Shown: positions 15,847 to 22,847, counted from the first letter of the stretch. The stretch is DNA of 52,334 nucleotides from an uncultured Finegoldia sp. (GCF_947252345.1 NZ_CAMXVC010000006.1:1-52334), one strand, 5' to 3'. Notes: generated from the sequence alone by a model not told the origin. Translations and numbers: made by a program.

Positions 15847-16794
15847 TTATTTACGTTTTTTAAGTGAAATGAAAGCACCTGCAACGCTTGATAATGAAGC
15901 TGCTGCTAATGTTAAGATTTCAGCTTCGCTACCAGCTTTTGGTAATTTTTTCTTATTCTTCTTATTTGGAGAATCAGTGTTTTCTTTTTCTTTTTTACCA
16001 GGTTTTTTAGCTTCTGGTTTTTTAGCTTCGCCAGGTTTTTTGTCTTCTGGTTTCTTAGTTTCTGGTTTTTTGTCTTCTGGTTTCTTAGTTTCTGGTTTTT
16101 TGTCTTCTGGTTTCTTAGTTTCTGGTTTTTTATCTTCGCCAGGTTTTTTATCTTCTTTACCAGGTTTTTTATCTTCTTTACCAGGAGTTGATGGTTCATA
16201 TGGTGCATATGGTCCTTCTGGAGTTGAAGGTTGTCTTTCTGGTGTTGATGGTGTTACTTCAGGAGTTGATGGTTTTTTGGTATTTTTTTTGTTCCATTCA
16301 TCAATTGTTGTTAGGTTTTCTTTTGCCCATGCAAGACCAGCATCTTTTGCTTGTTCTACATCATAAAGTGTTTTAGCATCTTTTACTCTTTTAACAAAAT
16401 CATTTTTTTCGTTACCAAGTCCAGCTTTTTTAAGTTCAGCTAATGCATTTACTTTTGCATCTGCAACTTTTTTAGCTATTGCTTCTTTTTGTTTTTTTGC
16501 CCATTCAGCTTTTGTTTCTTCAGTTTTAGATTCTTCATGTGATTTTAATAATTGTGCTTTTAAAGCTTTTACAATATCAATTGTTCTTGCATTTTCGATT
16601 TGTTTTAAGTATAATTCTGAAGTTACTCCTGCTGCTTTCAATTCTTTGATTGCTTCTTCTTTTGCTTTTATTAAATTTACTTTCGCTTCATTTTTAGCTG
16701 CTGCTGGTTGGTCGGCAGCAAAAGTTCCTACCCCACCTGTTACTACGATTGCACCTGCTAGTGCAGCCATTAATAATTTTTTATTAAGTTTCAT
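15847..16794 (-). CDS. PAB-like GA-module (albumin-binding) LPKAG surface protein
   Basis: 315 residues. The signal peptide (1-27, MKLNKKLLMAALAGAIVV...) is nearly that of Finegoldia PAB and protein L. Residues 39-85 form a GA three-helix module (KAKEEAIKELKAAGVTSELY ... NARTIDIVKALKAQLL) of the type that binds serum albumin. Residues 110-158 look like a second, diverged GA-like module. A Pro-rich STPE segment (175-204) and a charged KKPE-repeat region (207-265) follow as wall spanner. The C-terminus has an LPKAG sorting motif (284-288), a hydrophobic stretch and the tail LKKRK for sortase anchoring. Known PAB proteins are larger and carry other modules. Albumin binding is likely for module 1 and doubtful for module 2. 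Translation initiation is unusual (see the leader feature). Confidence 0.9.
   Translation of the reverse strand: MKLNKKLLMAALAGAIVVTGGVGTFAADQPAAAKNEAKVNLIKAKEEAIKELKAAGVTSELYLKQIENARTIDIVKALKAQLLKSHEESKTEETKAEWAKKQKEAIAKKVADAKVNALAELKKAGLGNEKNDFVKRVKDAKTLYDVEQAKDAGLAWAKENLTTIDEWNKKNTKKPSTPEVTPSTPERQPSTPEGPYAPYEPSTPGKEDKKPGKEDKKPGEDKKPETKKPEDKKPETKKPEDKKPETKKPEDKKPGEAKKPEAKKPGKKEKENTDSPNKKNKKKLPKAGSEAEILTLAAASLSSVAGAFISLKKRK
16042..16131 (-). repeat. 30-bp tandem repeat coding KKPETKKPED-type units
   Basis: Three nearly identical 30-bp units encode residues 222-251 of the PAB-like protein. Such repeats can change number by slippage or recombination and alter how far the binding modules extend from the wall. 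Confidence 0.8.
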
Positions 16795-16845
16795 AATATT
16801 ATGACAATGGAAACTTCCCTTTCGGGTGGAATTTGTCTCCTCCTT
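16795..16845 (-). promoter_or_regulatory. Structured ribosome-binding region: hairpin between Shine-Dalgarno and AUG
   Basis: On the minus strand a perfect Shine-Dalgarno AAGGAGGA (16838-16845) is directly followed by a 35-nt inverted repeat (16803-16837; outer stem GACAA/TTGTC, inner CCC-GAAA-GGG or TTCC/GGAA pairing), then 8 nt (ATAATATT) and the ATG. The linear distance from SD to AUG is about 43 nt, far too long, but folding the hairpin leaves about 8 nt. The same arrangement occurs upstream of the second LPKAG gene (22172-22225). Function is inferred. Confidence 0.7.
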
Positions 16846-17230
16846 TTAAATTTTTGCATTTCAATGCTATTTAAATCAAATTCGTTTCCAAGCAATTTCT
16901 TGCCATTCCTTTGATTACCTCGCGGTAAATTCGGGCAAAGCCCTACTAAAATTGAACGCTTCATTTATGTTTTGTAAATGATTCTTGCTTCTTCCACTGA
17001 TTTCCCCATCAATGTCCACAAGCGTTTGGTTTGGCTTGTTCACAGCCTACCGTATATCAACTACTAATAATAGTAGCAATTACCGTGTTGTGAACACCTT
17101 TTTCTTCGTGCCTTCAATTCTAATGTAAGGTGTACTGTAAGATTATCCTGCGATATTCAAAATCAAGTGAAAATTCTTCACTTTTCTTTTTATTATACAT
17201 CGTTAAAATATTGTGTATTTACTTATGATT
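16846..17230 (-). promoter_or_regulatory. Long structured leader and promoter region of the PAB-like gene
   Basis: No gene was seen. A TATAAT at 17192-17197 (minus strand, weak -35) would give a leader of nearly 400 nt. The leader contains a GTGAA...TTCAC hairpin near its start (about 17167-17183), a 58-nt imperfect inverted repeat at 17038-17095 (outer GTTCACA/TGTGAAC, inner CTACTA-ATAA-TAGTAG), and a GCAA-GAAA-TTGC hairpin segment near 16895-16915 that is also present upstream of the second LPKAG gene. Promoter assignment is tentative. Confidence 0.5.
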
Positions 17231-17414
17231 ATAAAATAAAAAAAAGATTTTGTTTTTCCACTTTCTGTGTTTATATTCAGTATATACCATAGTTAACAAT
17301 TATGCAAGATTTTTTAGCGTGTTTTTTTATTAGAAAATTTTTTTCTACAATTTTTGTTTTGCAAAACACTTTTTATTGTTTTTTTGCTTTTATTTGCAAG
17401 ATTTTTGTGTATGT

Positions 17415-17457
17415 GTAACAGAAGTTACGGAAATTTTGCGAAAAAAAGTGATATAAT
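17415..17457 (+). promoter_or_regulatory. Extended -10 promoter with GTAAC-N4-GTTAC palindrome
   Basis: TGATATAAT (17449-17457) is an extended -10. The palindrome GTAAC-AGAA-GTTAC (17415-17428) lies just upstream of where a -35 would be, a typical activator position. The half-sites resemble those used by Crp/Fnr-family regulators; the regulator is not identified. Confidence 0.5.
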
Positions 17458-17486
17458 TATAAAAAAATAAACTACGGAGGTGTTTT

Positions 17487-18038
17487 ATGTCGAGATTTTT
17501 AGGTCCGATTCACTATATAATGTTCGATAAGATAAAATATTTGGACGGGATTACAAAAGAGTTGTGCAAATTGTCAGATAAAAATGTCGATTTGGAAAAA
17601 ATTGAAGATGGTTCGTTGGAGGATTTGATTGACACGGACAACATTCACGGATGGTTGCAGGTGAGGGTTTCTGTCGTGGAGGATAATTTGGCAAAGATTT
17701 TGAGCGAACTAAAAAAAGAAGGAATCCTCGATGATGGTTTGAAGGTTGCCTACGAGTTCGGGGCGAGGGAAAATTTCACGGGCGACGCGTCAGATGCGTT
17801 TCAATTTATGTCCGAGAAATTCTTGGACGGTATGCCTTGCGATATGGCGAATTTGCCATTGGACTCCGACGGCTTCGAGTTTCGTTGGATAAAAAGAATT
17901 GACGTTCACGATAAATTCTACATCTACGGACAAACGAGTGAGATTTACGATTGTTTTCGCAAAGCTTGGCTCGATGGTCTGCTTTCTAATTGTGAGCTCG
18001 AATATTTTGTCGATGGCGATGTGAATGTGATTAGATAG
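17487..18038 (+). CDS. Conserved hypothetical protein (SRFLGPIHYIMFDKI N-terminus)
   Basis: 183 residues, soluble, acidic, with no signal peptide and no membrane segment. The N-terminal motif SRFLGPIHYIMFDKIK looks like a conserved family signature seen in anaerobic Firmicutes, but I cannot name the family with certainty. Cysteines at about 27, 117, 157 and 170 do not form a clear metal-binding pattern. The start is firm: GGAGGTG 4 nt upstream of the ATG and an extended -10 about 30 nt before. The next gene begins 66 nt after its stop with no terminator between, so the two form an operon. Codon use includes many GTC, GAC and CGT codons like the core genes, so recent transfer is not obvious. 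Function unknown. Confidence 0.75.
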   Translation: MSRFLGPIHYIMFDKIKYLDGITKELCKLSDKNVDLEKIEDGSLEDLIDTDNIHGWLQVRVSVVEDNLAKILSELKKEGILDDGLKVAYEFGARENFTGDASDAFQFMSEKFLDGMPCDMANLPLDSDGFEFRWIKRIDVHDKFYIYGQTSEIYDCFRKAWLDGLLSNCELEYFVDGDVNVIR

Positions 18039-18104
18039 ATTTGTTTGGCCCTCTTTTGGGGTATAAATATATGTAACGGGAACATTACTTTGAGGAGGTA
18101 TGTT

Positions 18105-18317
18105 ATGTATATTAGAGAACAAGTGCTTAAAAACGCCAACAACAAGGAAAAAGTATCGGAGATTTTGGAGAATTACTTCAAAACAGGTGCAAATTTCGAA
18201 AATGAATACAGTCGTGACGAACTTCGCCGTCGTGGATTTGAAGAATTGAAATTAATCGGCGAAATCCAAGTTTATCAATTGTTGATGAACTCCGATGACG
18301 ATAGAAGCACAATATAA
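18105..18317 (+). CDS. Small hypothetical protein
   Basis: 70 residues, charged and helical (MYIREQVLKNANNKEKVSEILENYFKTG...), with no signal peptide or membrane segment. The frame is open from 18045, but the ATG at 18105 follows AGGAGG with 6 nt spacing and is the real start. It is the second gene of the operon with the 183-residue unknown protein and is closed by a strong terminator. The pairing suggests a joint function, perhaps as partner or small regulator. No family recognised. Confidence 0.7.
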   Translation: MYIREQVLKNANNKEKVSEILENYFKTGANFENEYSRDELRRRGFEELKLIGEIQVYQLLMNSDDDRSTI

Positions 18318-18330
18318 AATTAAAATGAAC

Positions 18331-18363
18331 AATCCCTTGCCAATGGCAGGGGATTTTTGTGTG
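18331..18363 (+). terminator. Terminator, first of two identical 33-nt copies
   Basis: Stem AATCCCTTGCCA / TGGCAGGGGATT with TTTTT. The same 33 nt occur at 19588-19620, so the MFS gene lies between two identical terminators. Confidence 0.85.
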
Positions 18364-18403
18364 GACAAAGTATATTTTATTGAAAAAGAGTTATAATGTA
18401 CGT

Positions 18404-19552
18404 ATGAAAACTTCAAGAAAAATATATGCAATGAATTTATTTTCCAATTTAATATTTTATGCGCCTGTTGCGTTGTTGGTTAGGACGAATAGAGGAATTA
18501 GCTTGTCGCAGTTTTTTGTGTTACAGGCGATACTGTCTGTTACTTGCATGGTTTGTGAATTTCCTTTGGGTGTTTTAACCGATAAAATCGGGCTGAAAAA
18601 GTCAATAGTTCTCGCACAGTTTACTATGCTAACTGCAAGGATAATTTTACTGATATCCAATAATTTTATGCTTTTTGCAGTGGAGGCCTTGCTTGAAGGA
18701 ATTGCTTTTGCATTAAATTCCGGAACAATAAGCTCCTACATATACAAGCTTTTCGGCGACGATAATTACAGTAATAATATTTCGAAGTTCTATAATTGGG
18801 GAACGATTGCTTTTATCGTATCAACTGTAATGTTTCCTTTTATTAATTCAAGATGGAACATTAACGCTTTGATTTGGATTACCATAATTGCAAATGTAAC
18901 TGCAACTGTGATTTCTATTTTTATTCCAGATACCGACAACTCAGTAGAAACTGAGGAACAATTTGATTTGTCAAAAACATTGAAGCTATTGGTACACGAT
19001 AAAACTTTTAGAGTAATCGTGTTAATCGTGTCGTTGTTTAATTTGTCATTTTTGTTGATCAACTTTTTCTATGTAAAAGTCATAATTGACAATGGATATT
19101 CGGAAAACATAGTGTCGCCATTAATCCTGGCTTACTCGGGACTTCAACTCTCACAAACATTTATCATAAAATATCTAGGAGAACAAAAAGCATGGAACAA
19201 AGTTCGATTATTTTCAGTTATTGCATCATTGTTCTTTGCTGGATTATGTGTGATATCTGGAAAGCCCGTAGTATTGTTGATGATTATTCTTCCAGCAATC
19301 TTGTCTGTCTTGGGGATATTTATTGAAAAAATCCAAAACAATTATATAGACACAATAGGCTTCAAAAATCACAGAGCAACCATGCTATCAGCATTTAGCT
19401 TCTTCGCTGATGTGTTCGAAGTCGTCTTCTTGTTGGCAAACTCGTATATTTCATCGTTCAATTACAAATACATCTTCGTGTTTATAGCAGCATCACTCTT
19501 GTTGAGTGCAATTATGCTTAGAAATGATAATGCCGTAAAGTCTGTATCGTGA
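18404..19552 (+). CDS. MFS transporter
   Basis: 382 residues, almost entirely membrane helices (about 12), of the major facilitator superfamily. The loop between helices 2 and 3, FPLGVLTDKIGLKKSIVLA, is the classic MFS motif A variant G-x-L-T-D-K-x-G-x-K-x. Proteins of this type are usually proton-driven efflux pumps for drugs or metabolites; the substrate is unknown. I start it at 18404 (MKTSRKIY). There is no good Shine-Dalgarno; a TATAAT at 18392-18397 ends 6 nt before the ATG, so the message could be leaderless, though no -35 is visible. It stands alone between two identical terminators. Confidence 0.8.
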   Translation: MKTSRKIYAMNLFSNLIFYAPVALLVRTNRGISLSQFFVLQAILSVTCMVCEFPLGVLTDKIGLKKSIVLAQFTMLTARIILLISNNFMLFAVEALLEGIAFALNSGTISSYIYKLFGDDNYSNNISKFYNWGTIAFIVSTVMFPFINSRWNINALIWITIIANVTATVISIFIPDTDNSVETEEQFDLSKTLKLLVHDKTFRVIVLIVSLFNLSFLLINFFYVKVIIDNGYSENIVSPLILAYSGLQLSQTFIIKYLGEQKAWNKVRLFSVIASLFFAGLCVISGKPVVLLMIILPAILSVLGIFIEKIQNNYIDTIGFKNHRATMLSAFSFFADVFEVVFLLANSYISSFNYKYIFVFIAASLLLSAIMLRNDNAVKSVS

Positions 19553-19587
19553 TTTGTGAGTTTAGTAAGTATGATATAAATTATAAA

Positions 19588-19620
19588 AATCCCTTGCCAA
19601 TGGCAGGGGATTTTTGTGTG
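19588..19620 (+). terminator. Bidirectional terminator, second identical copy
   Basis: Identical over 33 nt to 18331-18363. T runs follow the stem on both strands, so it can end both the MFS gene and the convergent metalloprotease pair. Confidence 0.85.
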
Positions 19621-19632
19621 TGTTTAATGGTA

Positions 19633-20130
19633 TTAGATTTTCGTTGTTTTTTTCATTCCTTTTATTGCATTTAGGCATTGAAGTCCGTCAGATTGTTTTG
19701 CTCTAATACCTTCGTATTCTTTTGGTAACAAACTAATCAAAGCCTTCCAGAAATTAATATAAAATGTGATAAATACGATGTTACGGTAAAAACTACTTAC
19801 ATCAGTTGAATGATTGATATCATAGATAAAAGGAATCATACTTACAAATAAAATAATGTTAACAAGTGGTCCCGCCAAAAACACGATCAAATTTTTCTTG
19901 TAATACCAATCTTCATAATCATCATCAAAGTAACATGCTCCATCGGCTGGAATTAAATGTATTTTAAACCTTTTGGTTTTCAATATTTGTTTGCCTCTTC
20001 CGATTTCAATTCTCCATTTCTTTGATTGGTAAGCTATACGATAAGCAATAGCATGTCCCATCTCATGTAAGATTTGAGAAATTTGATAAACAAAATAAGA
20101 TATTACGATTTTCATTAATAAGTTAAGCAT
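19633..20130 (-). CDS. Small M50-type membrane metalloprotease, copy 2
   Basis: 165 residues. HEMGHAIAY (HExxH, about residues 22-26) lies at the end of the first hydrophobic segment, and FLAGPLVNIILF matches the G-P-x-x-N motif of site-2 proteases, so the protein looks like a minimal intramembrane metallopeptidase. The third zinc ligand, usually Asp in an NLLPxxxxDG motif, may be the Asp in SLLPKEYEGIRAKQSDGLQ. It has about four membrane segments, with no PDZ or CBS domain. The start follows GAGG. It is 32 nt behind its paralogue, forming a two-gene operon. The substrate is unknown; related short proteins process peptides or release membrane-bound regulators. The zinc-ligand assignment is by eye. 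Confidence 0.72.
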   Translation of the reverse strand: MLNLLMKIVISYFVYQISQILHEMGHAIAYRIAYQSKKWRIEIGRGKQILKTKRFKIHLIPADGACYFDDDYEDWYYKKNLIVFLAGPLVNIILFVSMIPFIYDINHSTDVSSFYRNIVFITFYINFWKALISLLPKEYEGIRAKQSDGLQCLNAIKGMKKTTKI

Positions 20131-20162
20131 TATAACCTCAATTATGTAAAATAAAAAACAAA

Positions 20163-20636
20163 TCAGTCTTTAATTATTTCAATTATTCTTCTTCCGTCGC
20201 TAGGAACATCTCTTTTATAATAAATTGGCAACAAAGTCCAAAAAAGTGTTGCCATATTAAATCGCAACAAAAACTTTATTGATTCTTGAAAAAGATGCGA
20301 ATATCCAGCTATCATTTTCCCTTCATTTATTAATAATGGAATTGTAACAATCAGTACTATTAAATTAAATAATGGTCCACCTAATGGAATCATTATTTTT
20401 TGTAATTTGCTCTTGCCATTATAATATTCCTCGTCTAACTGTGGGAGTATTTTCCCAACAACAATTATAGGTCTTATAATAAGTCTTTTAGTTTCAAATA
20501 AAACCTTACCAAGTCCCATATCTATTTTCCAATCTTTACATTTAAAGAAAATAATACACATTAAAATATGTCCCATTTCATGACAAAAAACAAGTACAAT
20601 TATTATCAAGTATTTGATTATTAGTTCTAAAATCAT
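20163..20636 (-). CDS. Small M50-type membrane metalloprotease, copy 1
   Basis: 157 residues, a diverged paralogue of the next gene. Residues 4-18 are hydrophobic and lead into CHEMGHILM (HExxH). IPLGGPLFNLIVL supplies the G-P-x-x-N motif and TLLPIYYKRDVPSDGRRI carries the likely third ligand Asp in a context close to the LLP...DG motif of site-2 proteases. The shared segments W-[KR]-I-[DE]-[MI]-G-x-G and the same order of motifs show a duplication. The start follows AGGAGG with 5 nt spacing. Two adjacent paralogues suggest a heteromeric protease or two substrates. Function unknown. Confidence 0.72.
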   Translation of the reverse strand: MILELIIKYLIIIVLVFCHEMGHILMCIIFFKCKDWKIDMGLGKVLFETKRLIIRPIIVVGKILPQLDEEYYNGKSKLQKIMIPLGGPLFNLIVLIVTIPLLINEGKMIAGYSHLFQESIKFLLRFNMATLFWTLLPIYYKRDVPSDGRRIIEIIKD

Positions 20637-20763
20637 TATATCCTCCTAAATCTATGATTACGATTTCATTCTACCCTCCCCCACTATTTTTTGTCAAGCA
20701 TTTTGTGAAAATATACTCATTTTGGAGTAGATGATGAGTTGTATATCCCTTGTCAGTGAAACA

Positions 20764-20945
20764 ATCAGATTACTGATTTTGCTAAGAATATCATCTGGAG
20801 AAAATAACCAAAAATCCAAGCGAAATGACCCGTCAAAAATCTCACTCGTGCCAGTCGCAGATGCACTTGAGATTTTAGGGTCACGAGCGTGATGATTTTT
20901 TTATTTTCGTAAGTCATATGTTCGTGCAAATCAGTTTTCTGATTT
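20764..20945. repeat. Palindromic intergenic repeat, copy C
   Basis: About 180 bp, closely similar to copies B and D, again foldable into one long hairpin (CAGATTACTG... paired with ...CAGTTTTCTG). Similarity to copy B continues to about 21060, including CCAGACGAGACGTGCTACGA. It fills most of the 497-bp gap between the protease pair and the second LPKAG gene (20637-21133), which has no supported gene. Confidence 0.8.
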
Positions 20946-21090
20946 TACTGTGAACCGATACCGTCTTGTCAGTGATACAAATTTACATAAGCCAGACGAG
21001 ACGTGCTACGACTTTTATTCATTATCTTTGTGTTGCGATAAATTTTCTTGTCCGTGTGTTCATGCAATCAAGTGTTTTAATTTCCAAATA

Positions 21091-21116
21091 AAAAATGGGG
21101 TTATAGACCCCATTTT
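21091..21116 (-). terminator. Terminator of the second LPKAG surface protein
   Basis: Minus-strand stem AAAATGGGGT / ACCCCATTTT around CTATA, running into TTTTTT, just after the stop codon. Confidence 0.85.
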
Positions 21117-21133
21117 CTCATTTTAATTTAATT

Positions 21134-22171
21134 TTATTTGCGTTTTTTAATTGAAGTATACACACCTAGAACACCTGCCAATGATGCTGTTGCTAGTGTA
21201 AATACTTCTGTTTCAATACCTGCTTTTGGTAGTTTTTTCTTGTCTGTGCTACTTTTAGCAGATTTATCTGCCTTGTTGTCCGAAGAAGTTACAGTAACTT
21301 TTCTCGATTTTTTTACAAAAGTCACCTTTTTCTTCTCTGCGTTCTTCTTAAATTCTTCGGCTTTTTTCTTTGCTGAGGCTTTCATCGCTTCGGACTTCTT
21401 TTCTTCAGCCTTTTTTTCTTCCTCGGCCTTCTTTGCTTCTTCTTCCGCTTTTTTCTTTGCTTCTTCTTCAGCTTTTTTCTTCGCTTCTTCTTCGGCCTTT
21501 TTCTTTGCTTCTTCTTCTTTTTGTTTTTCTGATGAATTTTTCAATCCATCTATTTTCTTTTCGTTTTCTGTTTTCTTTGCTTCTTCCTCGGACTTTTTCG
21601 TTTCTTCTTCAGTCTTTTGCTTTTCTGTTGAATTAGCTGATTTTTCTGGTTCTATTTCCTTGAATTTTAATGTGTAGTGCCATTTGCCATCTTTTTCTTC
21701 TAAGTCAAATGCGTTCTTCACCAATTCTGTTTCCAAGTCTGTCTTTGCTGCTTTTTCCGCTTCTTCCTTAGTGCCAAATTCATGTTGAGCCTTTAATTGT
21801 TTGATTTTTCCTATTGCTTCATCAAAACGTCTCATAACTCCTATGGCGTATTTAGTAGTTAGACTCGTTTGTATATCGAGCAACGCCCTTTCTTCTTTTA
21901 CATCCTTTTTTAATTTTTCCACTTCAGGATTTTTTTCTAATTTCTTTAATTCAGGGTTTTTTTCTAATTGTTCTGATTCAAAATTTTTTTCTAGTTTGTC
22001 TAAAATTTTATCAACATTATCCAATATTTCATTGATAACTTGGACAGAAACCTCTTCTTGTAGTTTTATCGAATTATCCGTATTGTCCTCTGTAGCAAAA
22101 CTACTAACTCCACTGCTAAGAACCATCGCTCCCGCAAGTGCTGCTACCAATAATTTTTTCTTTAATTTCAT
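21134..22171 (-). CDS. LPKAG-anchored surface protein with coiled-coil repeat region
   Basis: 345 residues. The signal peptide (1-26) is related to that of the PAB-like protein. Residues 48-92 contain LEKNPE-type short repeats. Residues 133-172 (TKEEAEKAAKTDLE ... EEKDGKWHYTLKFKE) look like a small helix-plus-hairpin module of a kind found in surface proteins of anaerobic cocci. Residues 180-285 are a Glu/Lys/Ala-rich coiled coil with four 8-residue EEEAKKKA units (218-249). LPKAG (314-318), a hydrophobic segment and IKKRK complete the sortase signal. The frame extends to 22243, but that would cover the Shine-Dalgarno and hairpin, so the inner ATG at 22171 is used. The binding partner is unknown; no GA module is visible. 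Confidence 0.82.
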   Translation of the reverse strand: MKLKKKLLVAALAGAMVLSSGVSSFATEDNTDNSIKLQEEVSVQVINEILDNVDKILDKLEKNFESEQLEKNPELKKLEKNPEVEKLKKDVKEERALLDIQTSLTTKYAIGVMRRFDEAIGKIKQLKAQHEFGTKEEAEKAAKTDLETELVKNAFDLEEKDGKWHYTLKFKEIEPEKSANSTEKQKTEEETKKSEEEAKKTENEKKIDGLKNSSEKQKEEEAKKKAEEEAKKKAEEEAKKKAEEEAKKAEEEKKAEEKKSEAMKASAKKKAEEFKKNAEKKKVTFVKKSRKVTVTSSDNKADKSAKSSTDKKKLPKAGIETEVFTLATASLAGVLGVYTSIKKRK

Positions 22172-22225
22172 ACCAATATGACAATGGAAACTTCCCTTAA
22201 CGGGTGGAATTTGTCGCCTCCCCTT
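22172..22225 (-). promoter_or_regulatory. Structured ribosome-binding region: hairpin between Shine-Dalgarno and AUG (second copy)
   Basis: On the minus strand AAGGGGAGGC (22216-22225) is directly followed by a 36-nt inverted repeat (22180-22215; GACAA/TTGTC outer stem, CCC-GTTAA-GGG inner), then 8 nt (ATATTGGT) and ATG. The loop differs from the copy at 16803 (GTTAA against GAAA) while the CCC/GGG pairing and both 8-nt spacings are kept. Confidence 0.7.
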
Positions 22226-22467
22226 CAACTTTTTCAAATACATTTATCAATCCGTTCCCAAGCAATTTCTTGCCATTCCATTTACAAGCTATCTGCTCGT
22301 ATTAGCTACCAGAAATATTCCTGCCGAAATATTCTATGCTGTCGAGTGAAAACATTTTTCACAAGTTAACAATATGACCACAAAATAATTTTGAATTTTG
22401 TTAATAGGTACACGATTTTAGCTTCTCAAAAGTATTTTTGTGTATAACTATTTATTTTGTTATTTTT

Positions 22468-22496
22468 ATTATACTATATGATTTTGAGTAATACAA
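22468..22496 (-). promoter_or_regulatory. Promoter of the second LPKAG gene
   Basis: TTGTAT (22491-22496) and TATAAT (22468-22473) with 17-nt spacing on the minus strand. It implies a leader of about 290 nt with a GTGAAAA...TTTTCAC hairpin near 22337-22355. The rest of the 676-bp gap holds this leader and repeat copy D, with no gene. Confidence 0.65.
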
Positions 22497-22548
22497 TATA
22501 ATCTTGGTATTCAACAACATTTTTAAATTTTCACCATTTCCATCACCA

Positions 22549-22730
22549 AATCAGATTACCGCTTTTGCTAATAATATCGTCTGGAGAAAATAAATAAAAA
22601 TCCAAGCGACGTGACCCGTCAAAATCTCACTCGTGCCAGTCGCAGACGCACTTGAGATTTTAGGGGCTCGAGCGTGAGGATTTTTTTGTTTTCGTAAGCC
22701 AGATGTTCGTGCAAAGCAGTTTTCTGGTTT
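22549..22730. repeat. Palindromic intergenic repeat, copy D
   Basis: About 180 bp, closely similar to copies B and C (shared blocks include ATCGTCTGGAGAAAATAA and GCACTTGAGATTTTAGGG). The arms pair over the whole length. It lies between the LPKAG promoter and the terminator of the small P-loop gene. Confidence 0.8.
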
Positions 22731-22810
22731 CTTCTGAGCTGAAACAGTCACTGATTTTAGCGATAGTAAAACAATTTTTGCTTTTACACAAATCTACACG
22801 ATTTACCCAA

Positions 22811-22840
22811 GAAAAAAGACCCTCGAAGAAGGGTCTTGTT
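22811..22840 (-). terminator. Terminator of the small P-loop gene
   Basis: Minus-strand stem AAGACCCT / AGGGTCTT with loop TCTTCG, followed by TTTTTT. Confidence 0.88.
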
Positions 22841-22847
22841 GTATGTT

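Noticed and set aside
16042..16131. 30-bp repeats as a CRISPR array
   Set aside because: The units are contiguous, without spacers, and encode KKPE(T/D) repeats in frame with the surface protein.
20764..20945. Palindromic repeats as insertion sequences
   Set aside because: There is no transposase frame and no clear target duplication; only a non-autonomous element remains possible.
22172..22243. Upstream ATG of the second LPKAG protein
   Set aside because: It would put a charged 24-residue stretch before the signal peptide and translate the Shine-Dalgarno. The PAB-like gene has no equivalent extension.
22551..22751. Minus-strand 66-residue open frame over repeat copy D
   Set aside because: Same reason: it reads through the palindromic element, lacks a ribosome binding site and resembles no protein.
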